Source: Sphingomonas dokdonensis
Lineage (GTDB): Bacteria > Pseudomonadota > Alphaproteobacteria > Sphingomonadales > Sphingomonadaceae
DNA length: 50,322 nucleotides
Reading direction: 5' to 3'
NCBI RefSeq assembly: GCF_002197685.1
Contig: NZ_NBBI01000010.1
Coordinates: 1-50,322 of the forward strand
The position numbers and the translations under genes were made by a program. Below, piece after piece: positions 1 to 8,927 of the stretch. The notes beneath the pieces are model-generated. The model was not told where the DNA came from. It searched no databases and saw only the letters and a list, made by a program, of their open reading frames with translations. Numbering within the stretch: position 1 is the first letter of the stretch; each line of letters begins with the position of its first letter.

Positions 1-110
1 GCTATGCCCGCATCACCGATCGCACGGGCGCGACGCTCACCACCGCCAAGGCCGCCAAGGCAGCCGGCGCGCTGACGCTCCGCTTTGCCGACGGCGCGGC
101 GTACGCCGGG
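1..110 (+). repeat. Inverted copy of the xseA 3' region at the window edge (fold-back)
   Basis: Bases 1-99 are the exact reverse complement of 491-589, inside xseA. The match continues to base 110 (partner 480) with two mismatches, at bases 100 and 102, and then stops. Read on the plus strand the copy encodes the XseA segment beginning YARITDRTG and ending LRFADGA, then leaves frame. The copy interrupts the lipoprotein gene that starts at 183. A perfect 99-base inverted copy separated by about 370 bases, lying exactly at the end of the sequence, is most simply a fold-back chimera or contig-end assembly artefact. A true inverted duplication cannot be excluded. Confidence 0.9.
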
Positions 111-183
111 TGCTGACCTCCTGCGGCGGGGCGACGCAGCTTGCCAGCAGGACGAGGGCGGCCGGCGCAAGACGCCTCATTGC
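111..183 (-). CDS. N-terminal fragment of a lipoprotein, cut by the fold-back end
   Basis: A start codon at 183 overlaps the stop of the DUF2093 gene (TGA at 177-179, ATG at 181-183 with the shared bases reading CAATGAGG), a typical co-transcribed arrangement. The readable product starts MRRLAPAALVLLASCVAPP, a textbook lipoprotein signal peptide: basic n-region, hydrophobic core, and lipobox L-A-S-C with the cysteine at residue 15. About 24 residues are credible. After that the frame runs into the inverted xseA copy and carries no family information. In related genomes the gene here may be a secreted cell-wall hydrolase, but nothing in the visible part proves this. Confidence 0.55.
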
Positions 184-377
184 GGCGCCATCGCCTCCGT
201 GGCGAGCGCGGCGCTGGCAAAGGCGCGCTGCGAGGCGACGTCCCAATAGCGCAGATCCTCGATCGCAATCCGCGCGCCGCTGACGCCGCAGACGACGTGA
301 TCGCCCGGCGTCAGCACGCGAAAGCCATTGGCCATATAGTGGATGCGCGCGGCGCGATCGGACTTGGACATCAACAT
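177..377 (-). CDS. DUF2093 domain-containing protein
   Basis: Encodes a 66-residue protein with the conserved core of DUF2093: a short basic N-terminus, a segment of the type YMANGFRVLTPGDHVVC, then ISL-like spacing into the LRYWDV motif near residue 43. The function of the family is unknown. It is a small soluble protein with no signal or membrane segment. The start at 377 has a good Shine-Dalgarno (AGGAAGG, seven bases upstream); a second ATG six bases later is less well placed. It begins 12 bases after the xseA stop, and the xseA-DUF2093 pair recurs in alphaproteobacteria, so the two are probably co-transcribed. A lipoprotein gene overlaps its 3' end. Confidence 0.85.
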   Translation of the reverse strand: MLMSKSDRAARIHYMANGFRVLTPGDHVVCGVSGARIAIEDLRYWDVASQRAFASAALATEAMAPQ

Positions 378-389
378 TCTCTAACCTTC

Positions 390-1784
390 CTAGAGCAGCG
401 TCGGCTGGTCTGGCTTTGCGGCCTTTGCCGGCTTTGCGGATTTGGCGGGGGGATAAGAGGCGGCGGCGCTGCCCTCAACCCCGGCGTCCACCGCGCCGTC
501 GGCAAAGCGGAGCGTCAGCGCGCCGGCTGCCTTGGCGGCCTTGGCGGTGGTGAGCGTCGCGCCCGTGCGATCGGTGATGCGGGCATAGCCGCGCGCGAGC
601 GGCGCATCGGGATCGACCGAGGCGAGCAGGCGGCCAAGATCGGCGAGCCGCTGACGTGCGCCATCCAGCCGGCGATCGAGCAAGGCGGGGCGCAGCACCG
701 CGCCGGTGCGGTCGAGCTCGCCGCGCGCGCGCACCACGCGGCGTTCGAGGCCGCGATCGAGCCGGGCGCCGAGATCGTCGATGCGCTGGCGCTGCGGGCC
801 GAGCAGCCGGTCGCGGGTGGGGAGCAGCCGCGCCATCGCGTCGAGTCGCTCGCGCCCGCGCTCGACATAGCGGCGCGCGCAGCGTTCGGTGCGCTGGCCG
901 TGCGCGGCGACCGTCAGGCGCAGGTCGGCGAGGACCGGCACCGCCAGTTCCGCCGCAGCAGTCGGGGTCGGCGCGCGCAGGTCTGCGGCATGGTCGCAGA
1001 GCGTGGTATCGGTTTCGTGGCCGACCGCGGAGATGATCGGGATGGTGCAGGCGGCGACGGCGCGCACCACGGCTTCTTCGTTGAAGGCCCACAGATCCTC
1101 GATCGAGCCGCCGCCGCGCGCGACGATGACGAGATCGGGGCGCAGGTCCGCTGGCAGCGCGTCGAAGCCGCGCACCGCGGCGGCGACTTCGTTGGCAGCG
1201 CCATCGCCCTGCACCTTCACCGGCCAGACGAGGACGTGGCTGGGGCAGCGATCTTCCAGTCGGTGGAGGATGTCGCGGATCACCGCGCCGGTGGGCGAGG
1301 TGACAACACCGATGCGGCGCGGCAGGAAGGGGAGCGGCGCGCGCGCCTTGGACTTGGCGAACAGCCCTTCGGCGTCGAAGCGCGCCTTGTTGCGCTCGAG
1401 CAGCGCCATCAGCGCGCCCGCGCCGGCAAGCTCCATCCGCTCGATGATGACCTGGTATTTCGAGCGGCCGGGGTAAGTGGTGAGGCGGCCCGTCGCGATC
1501 ACCTCAATGCCGTCCTCCGGGCGGAAGGCGAGCGCGGACGCCTGCCCCTTCCAGATGACGCCGTCGATCACCGCCGCGTCGTCCTTGAGGCAGAGATAGC
1601 AATGGCCCGAGGCGACGCGCTTGTAGCCCGAAATCTCGCCGCGCAGGCGGACGTGGCCGAACTCGCCCTCCACCACGCGCTTCAGCCGGGAGGAGAGTTC
1701 GCCCACCGACATGGCGGCGGCGTTGTCCCCGGGGGTCGGGTCCGCTACCAGCCGCGCGGGAACGTCGAAAAAGGGGTCGGGCAT
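390..1784 (-). CDS. xseA: Exodeoxyribonuclease VII large subunit
   Basis: Catalytic subunit of exonuclease VII, which degrades single-stranded DNA from both ends into short oligonucleotides and acts in mismatch repair and DNA damage tolerance. The 464-residue product has the N-terminal OB-fold (about residues 25-125, with [18 protein letters not shown]) followed by the exonuclease domain. Diagnostic motifs are [31 protein letters not shown] and [18 protein letters not shown] basic, arginine-rich helical region follows, then an alanine/lysine-rich tail. The start at 1784 gives the MPDPF start usual for sphingomonad XseA. It overlaps the divergent purD start by two bases within CATG, so the promoter must lie inside purD. 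The small subunit XseB is not in the window. Confidence 0.97.
   Translation of the reverse strand: MPDPFFDVPARLVADPTPGDNAAAMSVGELSSRLKRVVEGEFGHVRLRGEISGYKRVASGHCYLCLKDDAAVIDGVIWKGQASALAFRPEDGIEVIATGRLTTYPGRSKYQVIIERMELAGAGALMALLERNKARFDAEGLFAKSKARAPLPFLPRRIGVVTSPTGAVIRDILHRLEDRCPSHVLVWPVKVQGDGAANEVAAAVRGFDALPADLRPDLVIVARGGGSIEDLWAFNEEAVVRAVAACTIPIISAVGHETDTTLCDHAADLRAPTPTAAAELAVPVLADLRLTVAAHGQRTERCARRYVERGRERLDAMARLLPTRDRLLGPQRQRIDDLGARLDRGLERRVVRARGELDRTGAVLRPALLDRRLDGARQRLADLGRLLASVDPDAPLARGYARITDRTGATLTTAKAAKAAGALTLRFADGAVDAGVEGSAAASYPPAKSAKPAKAAKPDQPTLL
480..589 (-). repeat. Partner of the inverted copy at 1-110 (within xseA)
   Basis: This part of xseA encodes the C-terminal region around YARITDRTG to FADGA. 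Base i of the window start pairs with base 590-i. The match is perfect for i = 1-99 and 108 of 110 overall. The xseA frame here is intact, so this is the original and the window-start copy is the derived one. Confidence 0.9.
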
Positions 1785-3045
1785 GAACGTCCTGCTGATC
1801 GGATCGGGCGGGCGCGAGCACGCTCTGGCATGGAAACTCGCGCAATCTCAGCGCATAGATACGCTCTATGCCGCGCCCGGCAACCCCGGCATCGCGCAGC
1901 ATGCGACGATCCCTGATCTGAACGTGTCGGATCACCGTGCGGTGATCGACTTCATCCGCCGCAACCAGATCGGTCTGGTGGTGGTCGGGCCGGAGCAGCC
2001 GCTGGTCGAGGGGCTGGCCGACAATATTCGCGCGATCGGCGTGCCGGTGTTCGGGCCGGGGCGCGAGGCGGCGAAGCTGGAAGGCTCCAAGGGCTTCACC
2101 AAGGATCTGTGCGCGCGCGTCGGCATTCCGACAGCCCGCTATTTCCGCGTGACGTCAAAGGATGGCGCGCTGGCGTGCCTCGAAGATTTCGCGGATGGCG
2201 ATCAACTGCGTTGCGTCATCAAGGCGGATGGGCTGGCGGCCGGCAAGGGTGTCGTCGTGGCGATGACGCGGGCGGAGGCGGAGGGTGCCGTAGCGGCATT
2301 GTTCACCGGCGGGCCGGCGGAAGCGGTGATCGAGGAGTTTCTGGAAGGCGAGGAGGCGAGCCTGTTCGTCCTGTCCGACGGGACCAGCATCGCGAGCTTC
2401 GGCAGCGCGCAGGATCACAAGCGCGTCGGCGATGGCGACACCGGGCCAAACACCGGCGGGATGGGTGCCTATTCGCCCGCGCATGTGCTGACGGCAGAGC
2501 TGGAGGAGCGCGCGCTGGGCGAGATCGTGCGCCCGACGATCGATGCGCTGGCGGCGGCGGGGACGCCCTATGTCGGCGTGCTCTATGCCGGGCTGATGCT
2601 GACCGCCGATGGCCCCAAGCTGATCGAATATAACGTCCGCTTCGGCGATCCCGAATGCCAGGTGCTGATGGCACGGTTCGACGGCGATCTGGTCGACACG
2701 CTGCTGGCGGTGGCGCAGGGGCGGCTGGCGGACCTGCCGGCGCCGGCGTTCTCCGACGATGTGGCGCTGACGGTGGTGATGGCGGCGAAGGGCTATCCGG
2801 GCACGCCGGAGACCGGCGGGCCGATCGGCGGGATCGACGCGGCGGAAGCGGACGGGGCGCTGGTGTTTCAGGCGGGTACGCGCATGGCGGGCGAGCAGCT
2901 CGTCGCATCGGGTGGCCGCGTGCTGGCGGTGACGGCGACCGGCGGCGATGTCGCGGCGGCGCAGCGCGCGGCCTATGCGGCGGTGGATGCAATCGATTTC
3001 CCGAGCGGGTTCTGCCGGCGCGATATCGGCTGGCGGGCGATCTAG
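1783..3045 (+). CDS. purD: Phosphoribosylamine-glycine ligase (GARS)
   Basis: Joins phosphoribosylamine and glycine with ATP hydrolysis to make GAR, the second step of de novo purine synthesis, in the cytoplasm. The 420-residue product has full family length. The N domain opens with [16 protein letters not shown]. The ATP-grasp fold carries [23 protein letters not shown] (nucleotide-binding loop) and the metal/ATP motif [14 protein letters not shown] near residue 290. The C-terminal domain ends in RRDIGWRAI. The start is fixed by homology of [10 protein letters not shown]; upstream in-frame codons belong to antisense xseA. The two start codons share the tetranucleotide CATG, and no other pur gene is adjacent. 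Confidence 0.97.
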   Translation: MNVLLIGSGGREHALAWKLAQSQRIDTLYAAPGNPGIAQHATIPDLNVSDHRAVIDFIRRNQIGLVVVGPEQPLVEGLADNIRAIGVPVFGPGREAAKLEGSKGFTKDLCARVGIPTARYFRVTSKDGALACLEDFADGDQLRCVIKADGLAAGKGVVVAMTRAEAEGAVAALFTGGPAEAVIEEFLEGEEASLFVLSDGTSIASFGSAQDHKRVGDGDTGPNTGGMGAYSPAHVLTAELEERALGEIVRPTIDALAAAGTPYVGVLYAGLMLTADGPKLIEYNVRFGDPECQVLMARFDGDLVDTLLAVAQGRLADLPAPAFSDDVALTVVMAAKGYPGTPETGGPIGGIDAAEADGALVFQAGTRMAGEQLVASGGRVLAVTATGGDVAAAQRAAYAAVDAIDFPSGFCRRDIGWRAI

Positions 3046-3113
3046 GCGCTGACCTCGCCCGTTTGATCCGCTTCTTATATCGTCGCGCTGTCGGTCGGCC
3101 GGTGCGCTTTCTA

Positions 3114-3210
3114 CGTCATGCCGGGCTCGTCCCGGCATCCACGGTTCGGCGTGCGCCACGGCCGTTGGGTTTCGCGGAAGACTGGATGCCGGCACAAGGC
3201 CGGCATGACG
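3114..3210. repeat. Paired palindromic intergenic repeat (REP-like)
   Basis: The 334-base gap between purD and the next gene holds one paired repeat. The left unit is GTCATGCCGGGCTCGTCCCG followed by GCATCCACGG. The right unit is GGATGCCGGCACAAGGCCGG followed by CATGAC. The outer ends are mutually inverted and each half folds into its own GC hairpin. The same element recurs at 7191-7285, 15660-15754 and in the 46.2-46.6 kb cluster. Nothing coding is seen in the gap. Confidence 0.85.
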
Positions 3211-3379
3211 GCTTTGACGGGTTTGCAGCTGGTGCCCGTTATGCTGGCCTTGAGCTATGTTCCGACGGCGTTTCGGCCTCGATTGTCGCAGATCGCATAA
3301 GAAACGGCATCGTTGCGCGCCCGTTGCGGGAACCATGCAGGCCGCCTAAGGCTTGGCGCCTGGCGTAGCGGAGTGTTTC

Positions 3380-4180
3380 ATGCAGCCCACCACGGTGGAC
3401 AACACAATGACCGGCATCGTGCTGGCGATCATCGCGATCCTGGCGGTGGTGACGATCATCGGCATCATTGCGGGGGCGCGCCGGCGGAATGCACGGCGTG
3501 CGGCCGAGCGTGCGGAAGATGCGCGGCTGGCGGAGCGTTCGTCGACCAACCGTCCGTTGCGCGACAGCGACGCGACCGATGTGCCCTCACCGGTGGCCAC
3601 GGCAGCGCCGACCCCAACACTGACGCCGGCACCGACGCCCGCGCGTGCGCCGGCCGGATCGGCGCCGGCTGCTCAGCCGGCGGTGCCGGTGACTCCCGTG
3701 CCCGTCGCGCCGCCACCGCCGCCGCTGACCGAGATGCCGGAGGTGGCGGAGCCAGCGCCGGCCGACGAGGCCGCCCCCCCGCTCGCCGACGAACCGATCG
3801 CTGCCGCCGCGCCGCAGGACGCCTCGCCAGCGGCCGAGGCGCAGCCGGCATCGGCGCCGGCGGAGGTCACGGCCGAGCCTGCGCCTGCGCCGGCGCCCGC
3901 CGTGGCGCCGGCGCCGAGCGCGCCGGCCGGTCCGCCGCCGGGCGAGGCGCCGGTGACGCAGATCAAGGGGCTTGGGCCCAAGGTGGCGGCGATGCTGGCC
4001 GAGCAGGGCATCATCACCGTTGGCGACCTGGCGGCGCTGGACCAGCGCGCGGCCGAGGATCTCGACGCGCGGCTCGGCGCCTTCACCGGCCGCATGGGGC
4101 GCGATCGCTGGCTGGAGCAGGCGCAATTGCTCGCCGCCGGCGACATCAAGGGTTTCGAGGCGAAGTTCGGCAAGCTGTGA
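3380..4180 (+). CDS. Membrane-anchored protein with C-terminal helix-hairpin-helix domain
   Basis: Encodes 266 residues in three parts. A single N-terminal membrane helix (about residues 10-32, MTGIVLAIIAILAVVTIIGI) is followed by a basic stretch (ARRRNARRAAERAED). A long Pro/Ala/Glu-rich disordered linker covers about residues 60-190. A folded C-terminal domain contains VTQIKGLGPKVAAMLAEQGI, the helix-hairpin-helix type of the COG3743 family (predicted FEN1-like 5' nuclease domain), and ends GFEAKFGKL. The start at 3380 is supported by GGAG six bases upstream. The domain normally binds DNA or mediates protein contacts; nuclease activity is unproven. It sits 71 bases upstream of polA on the same strand. 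Confidence 0.75.
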   Translation: MQPTTVDNTMTGIVLAIIAILAVVTIIGIIAGARRRNARRAAERAEDARLAERSSTNRPLRDSDATDVPSPVATAAPTPTLTPAPTPARAPAGSAPAAQPAVPVTPVPVAPPPPPLTEMPEVAEPAPADEAAPPLADEPIAAAAPQDASPAAEAQPASAPAEVTAEPAPAPAPAVAPAPSAPAGPPPGEAPVTQIKGLGPKVAAMLAEQGIITVGDLAALDQRAAEDLDARLGAFTGRMGRDRWLEQAQLLAAGDIKGFEAKFGKL

Positions 4181-4251
4181 TCGCCGGCATTTAGCGCCGT
4201 CGTATCGCGCACGGTTTGTTCCGCGCGCCGCGATCCGCTAAGCGGCGGATC

Positions 4252-7032
4252 ATGCCGCATCTCTACCTTGTCGATGGCTCGAGCTTCATCTTTCGCGCCT
4301 ATCACGTGCTGCCCAAGCTCACCAACAAACACGGCGAGCCGGCGGGCGCGGTGTACGGCTACACCACCATGCTGTGGAAGCTCGCCAACGACCTGCACAA
4401 GGCGGATGGGCCGACGCATCTGGCGGTGATCCTCGACAAGTCCGAGCACACGTTCCGCAACGAATTGTACGACCAGTACAAGGCGCAGCGGCCGCCCGCG
4501 CCCGAGGACCTGAAGCCGCAGTTCCCCATGATCCGGGACGCGACGCGCGCTTTTTCGCTGCCGTGCATCGAGGAGCTGGGCTGGGAGGCGGACGACCTGA
4601 TCGCGTCGTACAGCAAGGCGGCGCTGGCGCAGGGCTGGCAGGTGACGATCGTCTCCTCCGACAAGGACCTGATGCAGCTCTTGACCGAGCCGGGCATCGA
4701 CATGCTCGACACGATGAAGGACAAGCGCTTCGGCCCGGCCGAGGTGGAGGAGAAGTTCGGCGTGCTGCCCGACAAGCTGGGCGAGGTGCTGGCGCTGATG
4801 GGCGACAGCGTCGACAATGTGCCGGGCGTGCCGGGGGTGGGGCCGAAGACCGCGGCGAAGCTGATCCTGGAACATGGCAGCGTGGAGGGCGTGCTGGCCG
4901 CCGCGCCCGACATGAAGAAGGGCAAGCTGCGCGAGAATCTGATCGAGCATGCCGAGCAGGCGCGTTTGAGTCGTAAGCTGGTGGAGCTGGCGTGCGACGT
5001 GCCCTTGCCGCAGCCGCTCGATGAAATGGCGCTCGACGGGATCCCCGAGGCGCCGCTGCGGGCGTTTCTGGAGCATCACGGGTTCAAGTCGCTGCTCGCC
5101 AAGCTGACCGCGGACCAGAACGAAGGCGTCGAGCCGACCCCGGCGGAGCCCACTGGCGTCCCGCAGGAGGAAGATCCGCCGTGCGACTACGACGGCTATG
5201 AGACGGTGGTGGACGAGGGCGCGCTCGACCGCTGGATCACGGTGGCGCGGCACCAGGGCTGGGTCGCGATCGATACCGAGACGACCGCCAAGGACCCGAT
5301 GCTCGCCGAGCTGGTCGGCGTGTCGATGGCGCTGGCGCCCAACCTCGCGGCGTACGTGCCGCTGGGACATGAGGGCGAGGCGGGCGGGGGCGACATGTTC
5401 GCCGACCGGCCGGCGCAGCTCGACCGCGACGTGGCGCTCGCCAAGCTGAAGCCGCTGCTGGAGGACCCGGCGGTGCTGAAGATCGGGCACAATCTGAAAT
5501 ACGACATGATCGTGCTGGGGCGGCTGGGCGTGGGTGTCGCGCCGTATGACGACACGATCGTGATGAGTTTCGACCTTGATGCCGGCTTGCACGGGCATGG
5601 CATGGACGAGCTGGCGGCGACGCATCTGTCGCACAGCTGTATTGCGTACAAGGACGTGACGGGGACGGGCAAGAAGGCGATCGGCTTCCACCAGGTCGAT
5701 CTGAAGGCCGCCACCCGCTACGCCGCCGAGGATGCCGACGTGACGCTCAGGCTGTGGCGGCGGTTTCGCGCGCGGCTGCCGGTGGAGCGCGCGACGCGGG
5801 TGTACGAGATGGTCGACCGGCCGCTCGTCGCCGTGATCGCGCGGATGGAACGCCACGGGATCAAGGTGGATCGCGCGCGGCTCGCCGGCCTGTCGAGCGA
5901 GTTCGCGACTCAAATGGCCGAGCTGGAGGGTGTGATTCACGGGATCGCCGGCGCGCCATTCACGATCGGCAGCCCCAAGCAGCTGGGCGACGTGCTGTTC
6001 GAGAAGATGGGGATCAAGGGCGGGCGCAAGGGCAAGAGCGGCGTCTATTCCACCGACGTCAACGAGCTGGAGCGAATTGCCGCCGACAAGGACTCGCCGG
6101 GCAAGGAGATTGCCGCGCGCGTGCTCGACTGGCGCCAGCTGTCGAAGCTGAAGTCGACTTACACCGACAGCTTGCAGGAGCAGATCAACCCGGCGACCGG
6201 TCGCGTCCACACCAGCTATTCGCTGACCGGCGCGCAGACCGGGCGTTTGTCCTCGACCGACCCGAACTTGCAGAACATCCCGATCCGCACTGAGACGGGG
6301 CGGCAGATCCGCGACGCCTTCGTGGCAGAGCCGGGCAATGTCATCCTGGCGGCAGACTATTCGCAGATCGAGCTGCGGCTGGCGGCGCACATGGCCGATG
6401 TGCCGGCGCTGAAGGAAGCGTTCGCGCGCGGCGACGACATCCACTCGCTGACGGCGCAGGAGCTGTTCGGCGCGGTCGATCGCGACACGCGCGGGCGGGC
6501 CAAGACGATCAACTTCGCGATCCTTTACGGCATCAGCCGCTGGGGACTGGCCGGGCGGCTCGACGTGACGGCGGACGAGGCGCAGGCGATGATCGATCGC
6601 TATTTCGAGCGGTTTCCGGGCATCAACCGCTATATCGCCGAGACATTGCAGGCGGTGCGCGAACAGGGCTTCACCGAGACGCTGTTCGGCCGCAAGACGC
6701 ATTTCTCGCGGATAAAGAGCAAGGTGCAGCACGAGCGGCAGGGCGCCGAGCGCGCGGCGATCAACGCGCCGATCCAGGGGACCAGCGCGGACATCATCAA
6801 GCGCGCGATGGTGCGCATGGAGCCGGCGCTGGCCGAAGCCGGGCTGACCGGCACGCGCATGCTGCTGCAGGTGCACGACGAACTGGTGTTCGAGGTGCCC
6901 GAGGGCGAGGTCGAGGCGGCGAAGCCCGTGATCGAGCGCGTGATGGCGACCGCCGCGGAGCCGGCGGTGGTGCTGGACGTACCGCTCGCGGTGGAGATCG
7001 GCACGGGTGCGAGCTGGGGGGCGGCGCACTAG
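4252..7032 (+). CDS. polA: DNA polymerase I
   Basis: Repair and Okazaki-fragment polymerase of 926 residues, full family length. It has three domains. The 5'-3' exonuclease spans about 1-290, with LYLVDGSSFIFRAYH, the acidic ILDK region and VPGVPGVGPKTAAKLI. The 3'-5' proofreading domain has intact acidic residues, starting with AIDTETT near residue 340 and KIGHNLKYDMIVL. The family A polymerase has motif A ILAADYSQIELRLAAH near 701, motif B RGRAKTINFAILYGISRWG, and motif C LLQVHDELVFEVP near 874. The start at ATG 4252 matches the usual MPHLYLVDGS start, although the Shine-Dalgarno is weak. A GC hairpin follows the gene. Confidence 0.98.
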   Translation: MPHLYLVDGSSFIFRAYHVLPKLTNKHGEPAGAVYGYTTMLWKLANDLHKADGPTHLAVILDKSEHTFRNELYDQYKAQRPPAPEDLKPQFPMIRDATRAFSLPCIEELGWEADDLIASYSKAALAQGWQVTIVSSDKDLMQLLTEPGIDMLDTMKDKRFGPAEVEEKFGVLPDKLGEVLALMGDSVDNVPGVPGVGPKTAAKLILEHGSVEGVLAAAPDMKKGKLRENLIEHAEQARLSRKLVELACDVPLPQPLDEMALDGIPEAPLRAFLEHHGFKSLLAKLTADQNEGVEPTPAEPTGVPQEEDPPCDYDGYETVVDEGALDRWITVARHQGWVAIDTETTAKDPMLAELVGVSMALAPNLAAYVPLGHEGEAGGGDMFADRPAQLDRDVALAKLKPLLEDPAVLKIGHNLKYDMIVLGRLGVGVAPYDDTIVMSFDLDAGLHGHGMDELAATHLSHSCIAYKDVTGTGKKAIGFHQVDLKAATRYAAEDADVTLRLWRRFRARLPVERATRVYEMVDRPLVAVIARMERHGIKVDRARLAGLSSEFATQMAELEGVIHGIAGAPFTIGSPKQLGDVLFEKMGIKGGRKGKSGVYSTDVNELERIAADKDSPGKEIAARVLDWRQLSKLKSTYTDSLQEQINPATGRVHTSYSLTGAQTGRLSSTDPNLQNIPIRTETGRQIRDAFVAEPGNVILAADYSQIELRLAAHMADVPALKEAFARGDDIHSLTAQELFGAVDRDTRGRAKTINFAILYGISRWGLAGRLDVTADEAQAMIDRYFERFPGINRYIAETLQAVREQGFTETLFGRKTHFSRIKSKVQHERQGAERAAINAPIQGTSADIIKRAMVRMEPALAEAGLTGTRMLLQVHDELVFEVPEGEVEAAKPVIERVMATAAEPAVVLDVPLAVEIGTGASWGAAH

Positions 7033-7053
7033 TGGGTGAGGTTTCGCCTTTCT

Positions 7054-7088
7054 TGGTACGTCCCCCCGGCCGTGCGCCGGGGGCCAAG
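7054..7088 (+). terminator. Terminator-like hairpin after polA
   Basis: A perfect 8-base-pair stem (CCCCCGGC at 7063-7070 against GCCGGGGG at 7076-7083) closes a five-base loop. It is flanked by a further TTGG/CCAA pairing. There is no T-run after it, so termination efficiency is uncertain; it may mainly protect the 3' end of the polA mRNA. Confidence 0.45.
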
Positions 7089-7138
7089 GCTCCGCAGGCG
7101 CTGCGCTCTGATCCTGTACGCCGGCGTTCGCTGCACGT

Positions 7139-7285
7139 TGGACCCCGGTGCAAGGCCGGGGTGACGGTAGGTTTTGGGACGAACCGTCCTCGTCATGCCG
7201 GGCTTGTCCCGGCATCCACGGTGCCGCGTATTCAACGATTGTGGGGTTCGCGGAGGGCTGGATGCCGGCACAGGGCCGGCATGAC
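7139..7285. repeat. REP-like palindromes: one single unit and one pair
   Basis: A single unit of the GGACCCCGG...CCGGGGTGAC type lies at 7139-7165. A paired unit follows at 7191-7285 (GTCATGCCGGGCTTGTCCCG ... GGCCGGCATGAC). Together they fill most of the polA-flippase gap and end about 22 bases before the flippase start. Confidence 0.85.
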
Positions 7286-7307
7286 GGTGGTGGCTTGGTG
7301 ACGCTGC

Positions 7308-8825
7308 GTGGCTGAAACCTCCAAGGACATTGCGCAGCTGGCCAAGGGTGGGCGCACCAACGTCGCGGGATTCATCCTGCGGCTGGCGGCGCGCATCCCG
7401 TTCCTGTTCATCGCGGGGCGATTGTACGGGCCGGACCTCGTCGGGCGCTTTGCCATTGCGGTAGTGGTGGTGGAGCTGGCGGCGCTGGTCGCGACGCTGG
7501 GGCTGAAGCGCGGGCTGGCGCAGGCGCTGAGCCGTACCGATCGGCCGCATGTGCATGTGGTCGCCGATGCGCTGGTCGTCGCGGCGATCATGTCGCTCGC
7601 CGCGAGCGCGGTGCTGTGGTCGCTGCCCGAGATCATGTACCCCAATACGCCGATCGTCGGGCTGGATCGGTGGCTGGGGCTGATCGTGCTCGCCATCGCC
7701 TGGTCGGACGTGAGCCTCGCCGCGCTCGCCTATCGGCTGAACGTGAAGGCGGCGGTGACAGCGCGCGCGGTGGTGGAGCCGTGGACGATCTCGATCGCGG
7801 CGTGGGTGTTCTCCTTCTTCACCACCCGCGACGGGCTGGTGCTGAGCTATGTCGCATCGATGACGGCGGCGCTGATCGCCTCGATCGTGCCGCTGGTCCG
7901 CAGCTATGGCCTGCCGCGCGGCTGGACGCCGCATTTTGCCGACCTCTTCGCGATGATCCGCGACAACATTCCGCTGGCGGGCGCCGACGCGTTCGAATGG
8001 GGATCGCGCAACGTCGACCGGTTCATCCTGGGGGTGATGTTCGAACCCAAGATCGTCGGCATCTATTACATGGCGCAGCAGGTCGCGAGCCTGCCGCAGA
8101 AGCTGAAGACCTCGTTCGACCCGATCCTGGGGCCGGTGATCACGCAAAGCCTGGCGGCGAACGACCTGCCCGCGATTGCCAACCAGGTGCGGCAGGTGGC
8201 GTTCTGGATCATCGCGGCGCAGGGTTGCCTGACGCTGATGGGGTCGATCCCCGGCGAAGCGGTGATGGGAATCGTGGGGCCGCAATTCGTCGCCGGCACC
8301 GCGGCGCTCGTGTTCCTGCTGACCGCCGAGGTGCTCGCCTCGCCCGGCGCGGTGTGCGAGACGGCGCTGGTCTATACCGCGCGGCACCGCAACCTGCTGA
8401 TCTCCGCGATCATGCTGACGTTCCAGATCGGGCTGAGCTTTGCGCTGATCTTCTGGATGCGCGGCCTTGGCCTGCCGGTCGCCTATCAGGCGGCGGGGCC
8501 GGCGATCGCGCTGATGGTGAGCCTAGCGCTGACTTCGGTGATCAAGGGCTGGCTGCTGTCGCGCATCCTGTCGGCGCCGGTATCGCCGCTGCGCTGGCCG
8601 CTCGTCTGGGCGACGCTCGCCGCGCTGATCGTGGGGGCGGCGTTCACGTCGCTCCCGCCACGATTCGAGTGGGTGGAGATCGTGATCGGCATCCCGGCGA
8701 TTGCGGGCGTTTACCTGTTCATCCTGTGGCGCTGGGCGTTCGGGCCGGCGGACCGCGCGCTGTTCGGCAAGATGCCATCGGCGGAGGACGCGACGCTGCC
8801 CAACGTCGGCGCGCCCGCGCGCTGA
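7308..8825 (+). CDS. Oligosaccharide flippase / polysaccharide biosynthesis membrane protein
   Basis: A 505-residue integral membrane protein with about 12-14 hydrophobic helices spread over its length. It has the N-terminal pattern of the MATE/Wzx-like exporters (GRTNVAGFILRLAARIPFLFIAGRLYGPDLVGRFA), with the conserved YGP and GRFAIA-type segment. Members move lipid-linked oligosaccharides across the inner membrane for LPS, capsule or exopolysaccharide. The GTG start at 7308 is the only reasonable one but has a weak Shine-Dalgarno. No glycosyltransferases flank it, so the substrate cannot be guessed from context. A loosely related lipid or teichuronic-type exporter is possible. Confidence 0.8.
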   Translation: MAETSKDIAQLAKGGRTNVAGFILRLAARIPFLFIAGRLYGPDLVGRFAIAVVVVELAALVATLGLKRGLAQALSRTDRPHVHVVADALVVAAIMSLAASAVLWSLPEIMYPNTPIVGLDRWLGLIVLAIAWSDVSLAALAYRLNVKAAVTARAVVEPWTISIAAWVFSFFTTRDGLVLSYVASMTAALIASIVPLVRSYGLPRGWTPHFADLFAMIRDNIPLAGADAFEWGSRNVDRFILGVMFEPKIVGIYYMAQQVASLPQKLKTSFDPILGPVITQSLAANDLPAIANQVRQVAFWIIAAQGCLTLMGSIPGEAVMGIVGPQFVAGTAALVFLLTAEVLASPGAVCETALVYTARHRNLLISAIMLTFQIGLSFALIFWMRGLGLPVAYQAAGPAIALMVSLALTSVIKGWLLSRILSAPVSPLRWPLVWATLAALIVGAAFTSLPPRFEWVEIVIGIPAIAGVYLFILWRWAFGPADRALFGKMPSAEDATLPNVGAPAR

Positions 8826-8927
8826 GCGTGATGGCGCAAGCGGCAGGGTTGACCGCGCGCGCCGCTTCGCTCTTCTGCCGCCAATCATCAGGCCGGATCG
8901 AACCGGCGGCGGCAAGAGGAGGATCAT

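Noticed and set aside
141..1916. A 591-codon plus-strand frame across xseA
   Set aside because: Antisense shadow of xseA with Arg/Ala-rich, motif-free translation.
3673..7215. A 1180-codon open frame antisense to polA and the upstream gene
   Set aside because: High GC with G/C third positions keeps antisense frames open. The translation is Arg/His/Gln-rich without any domain, while the sense strand encodes an unmistakable PolA.
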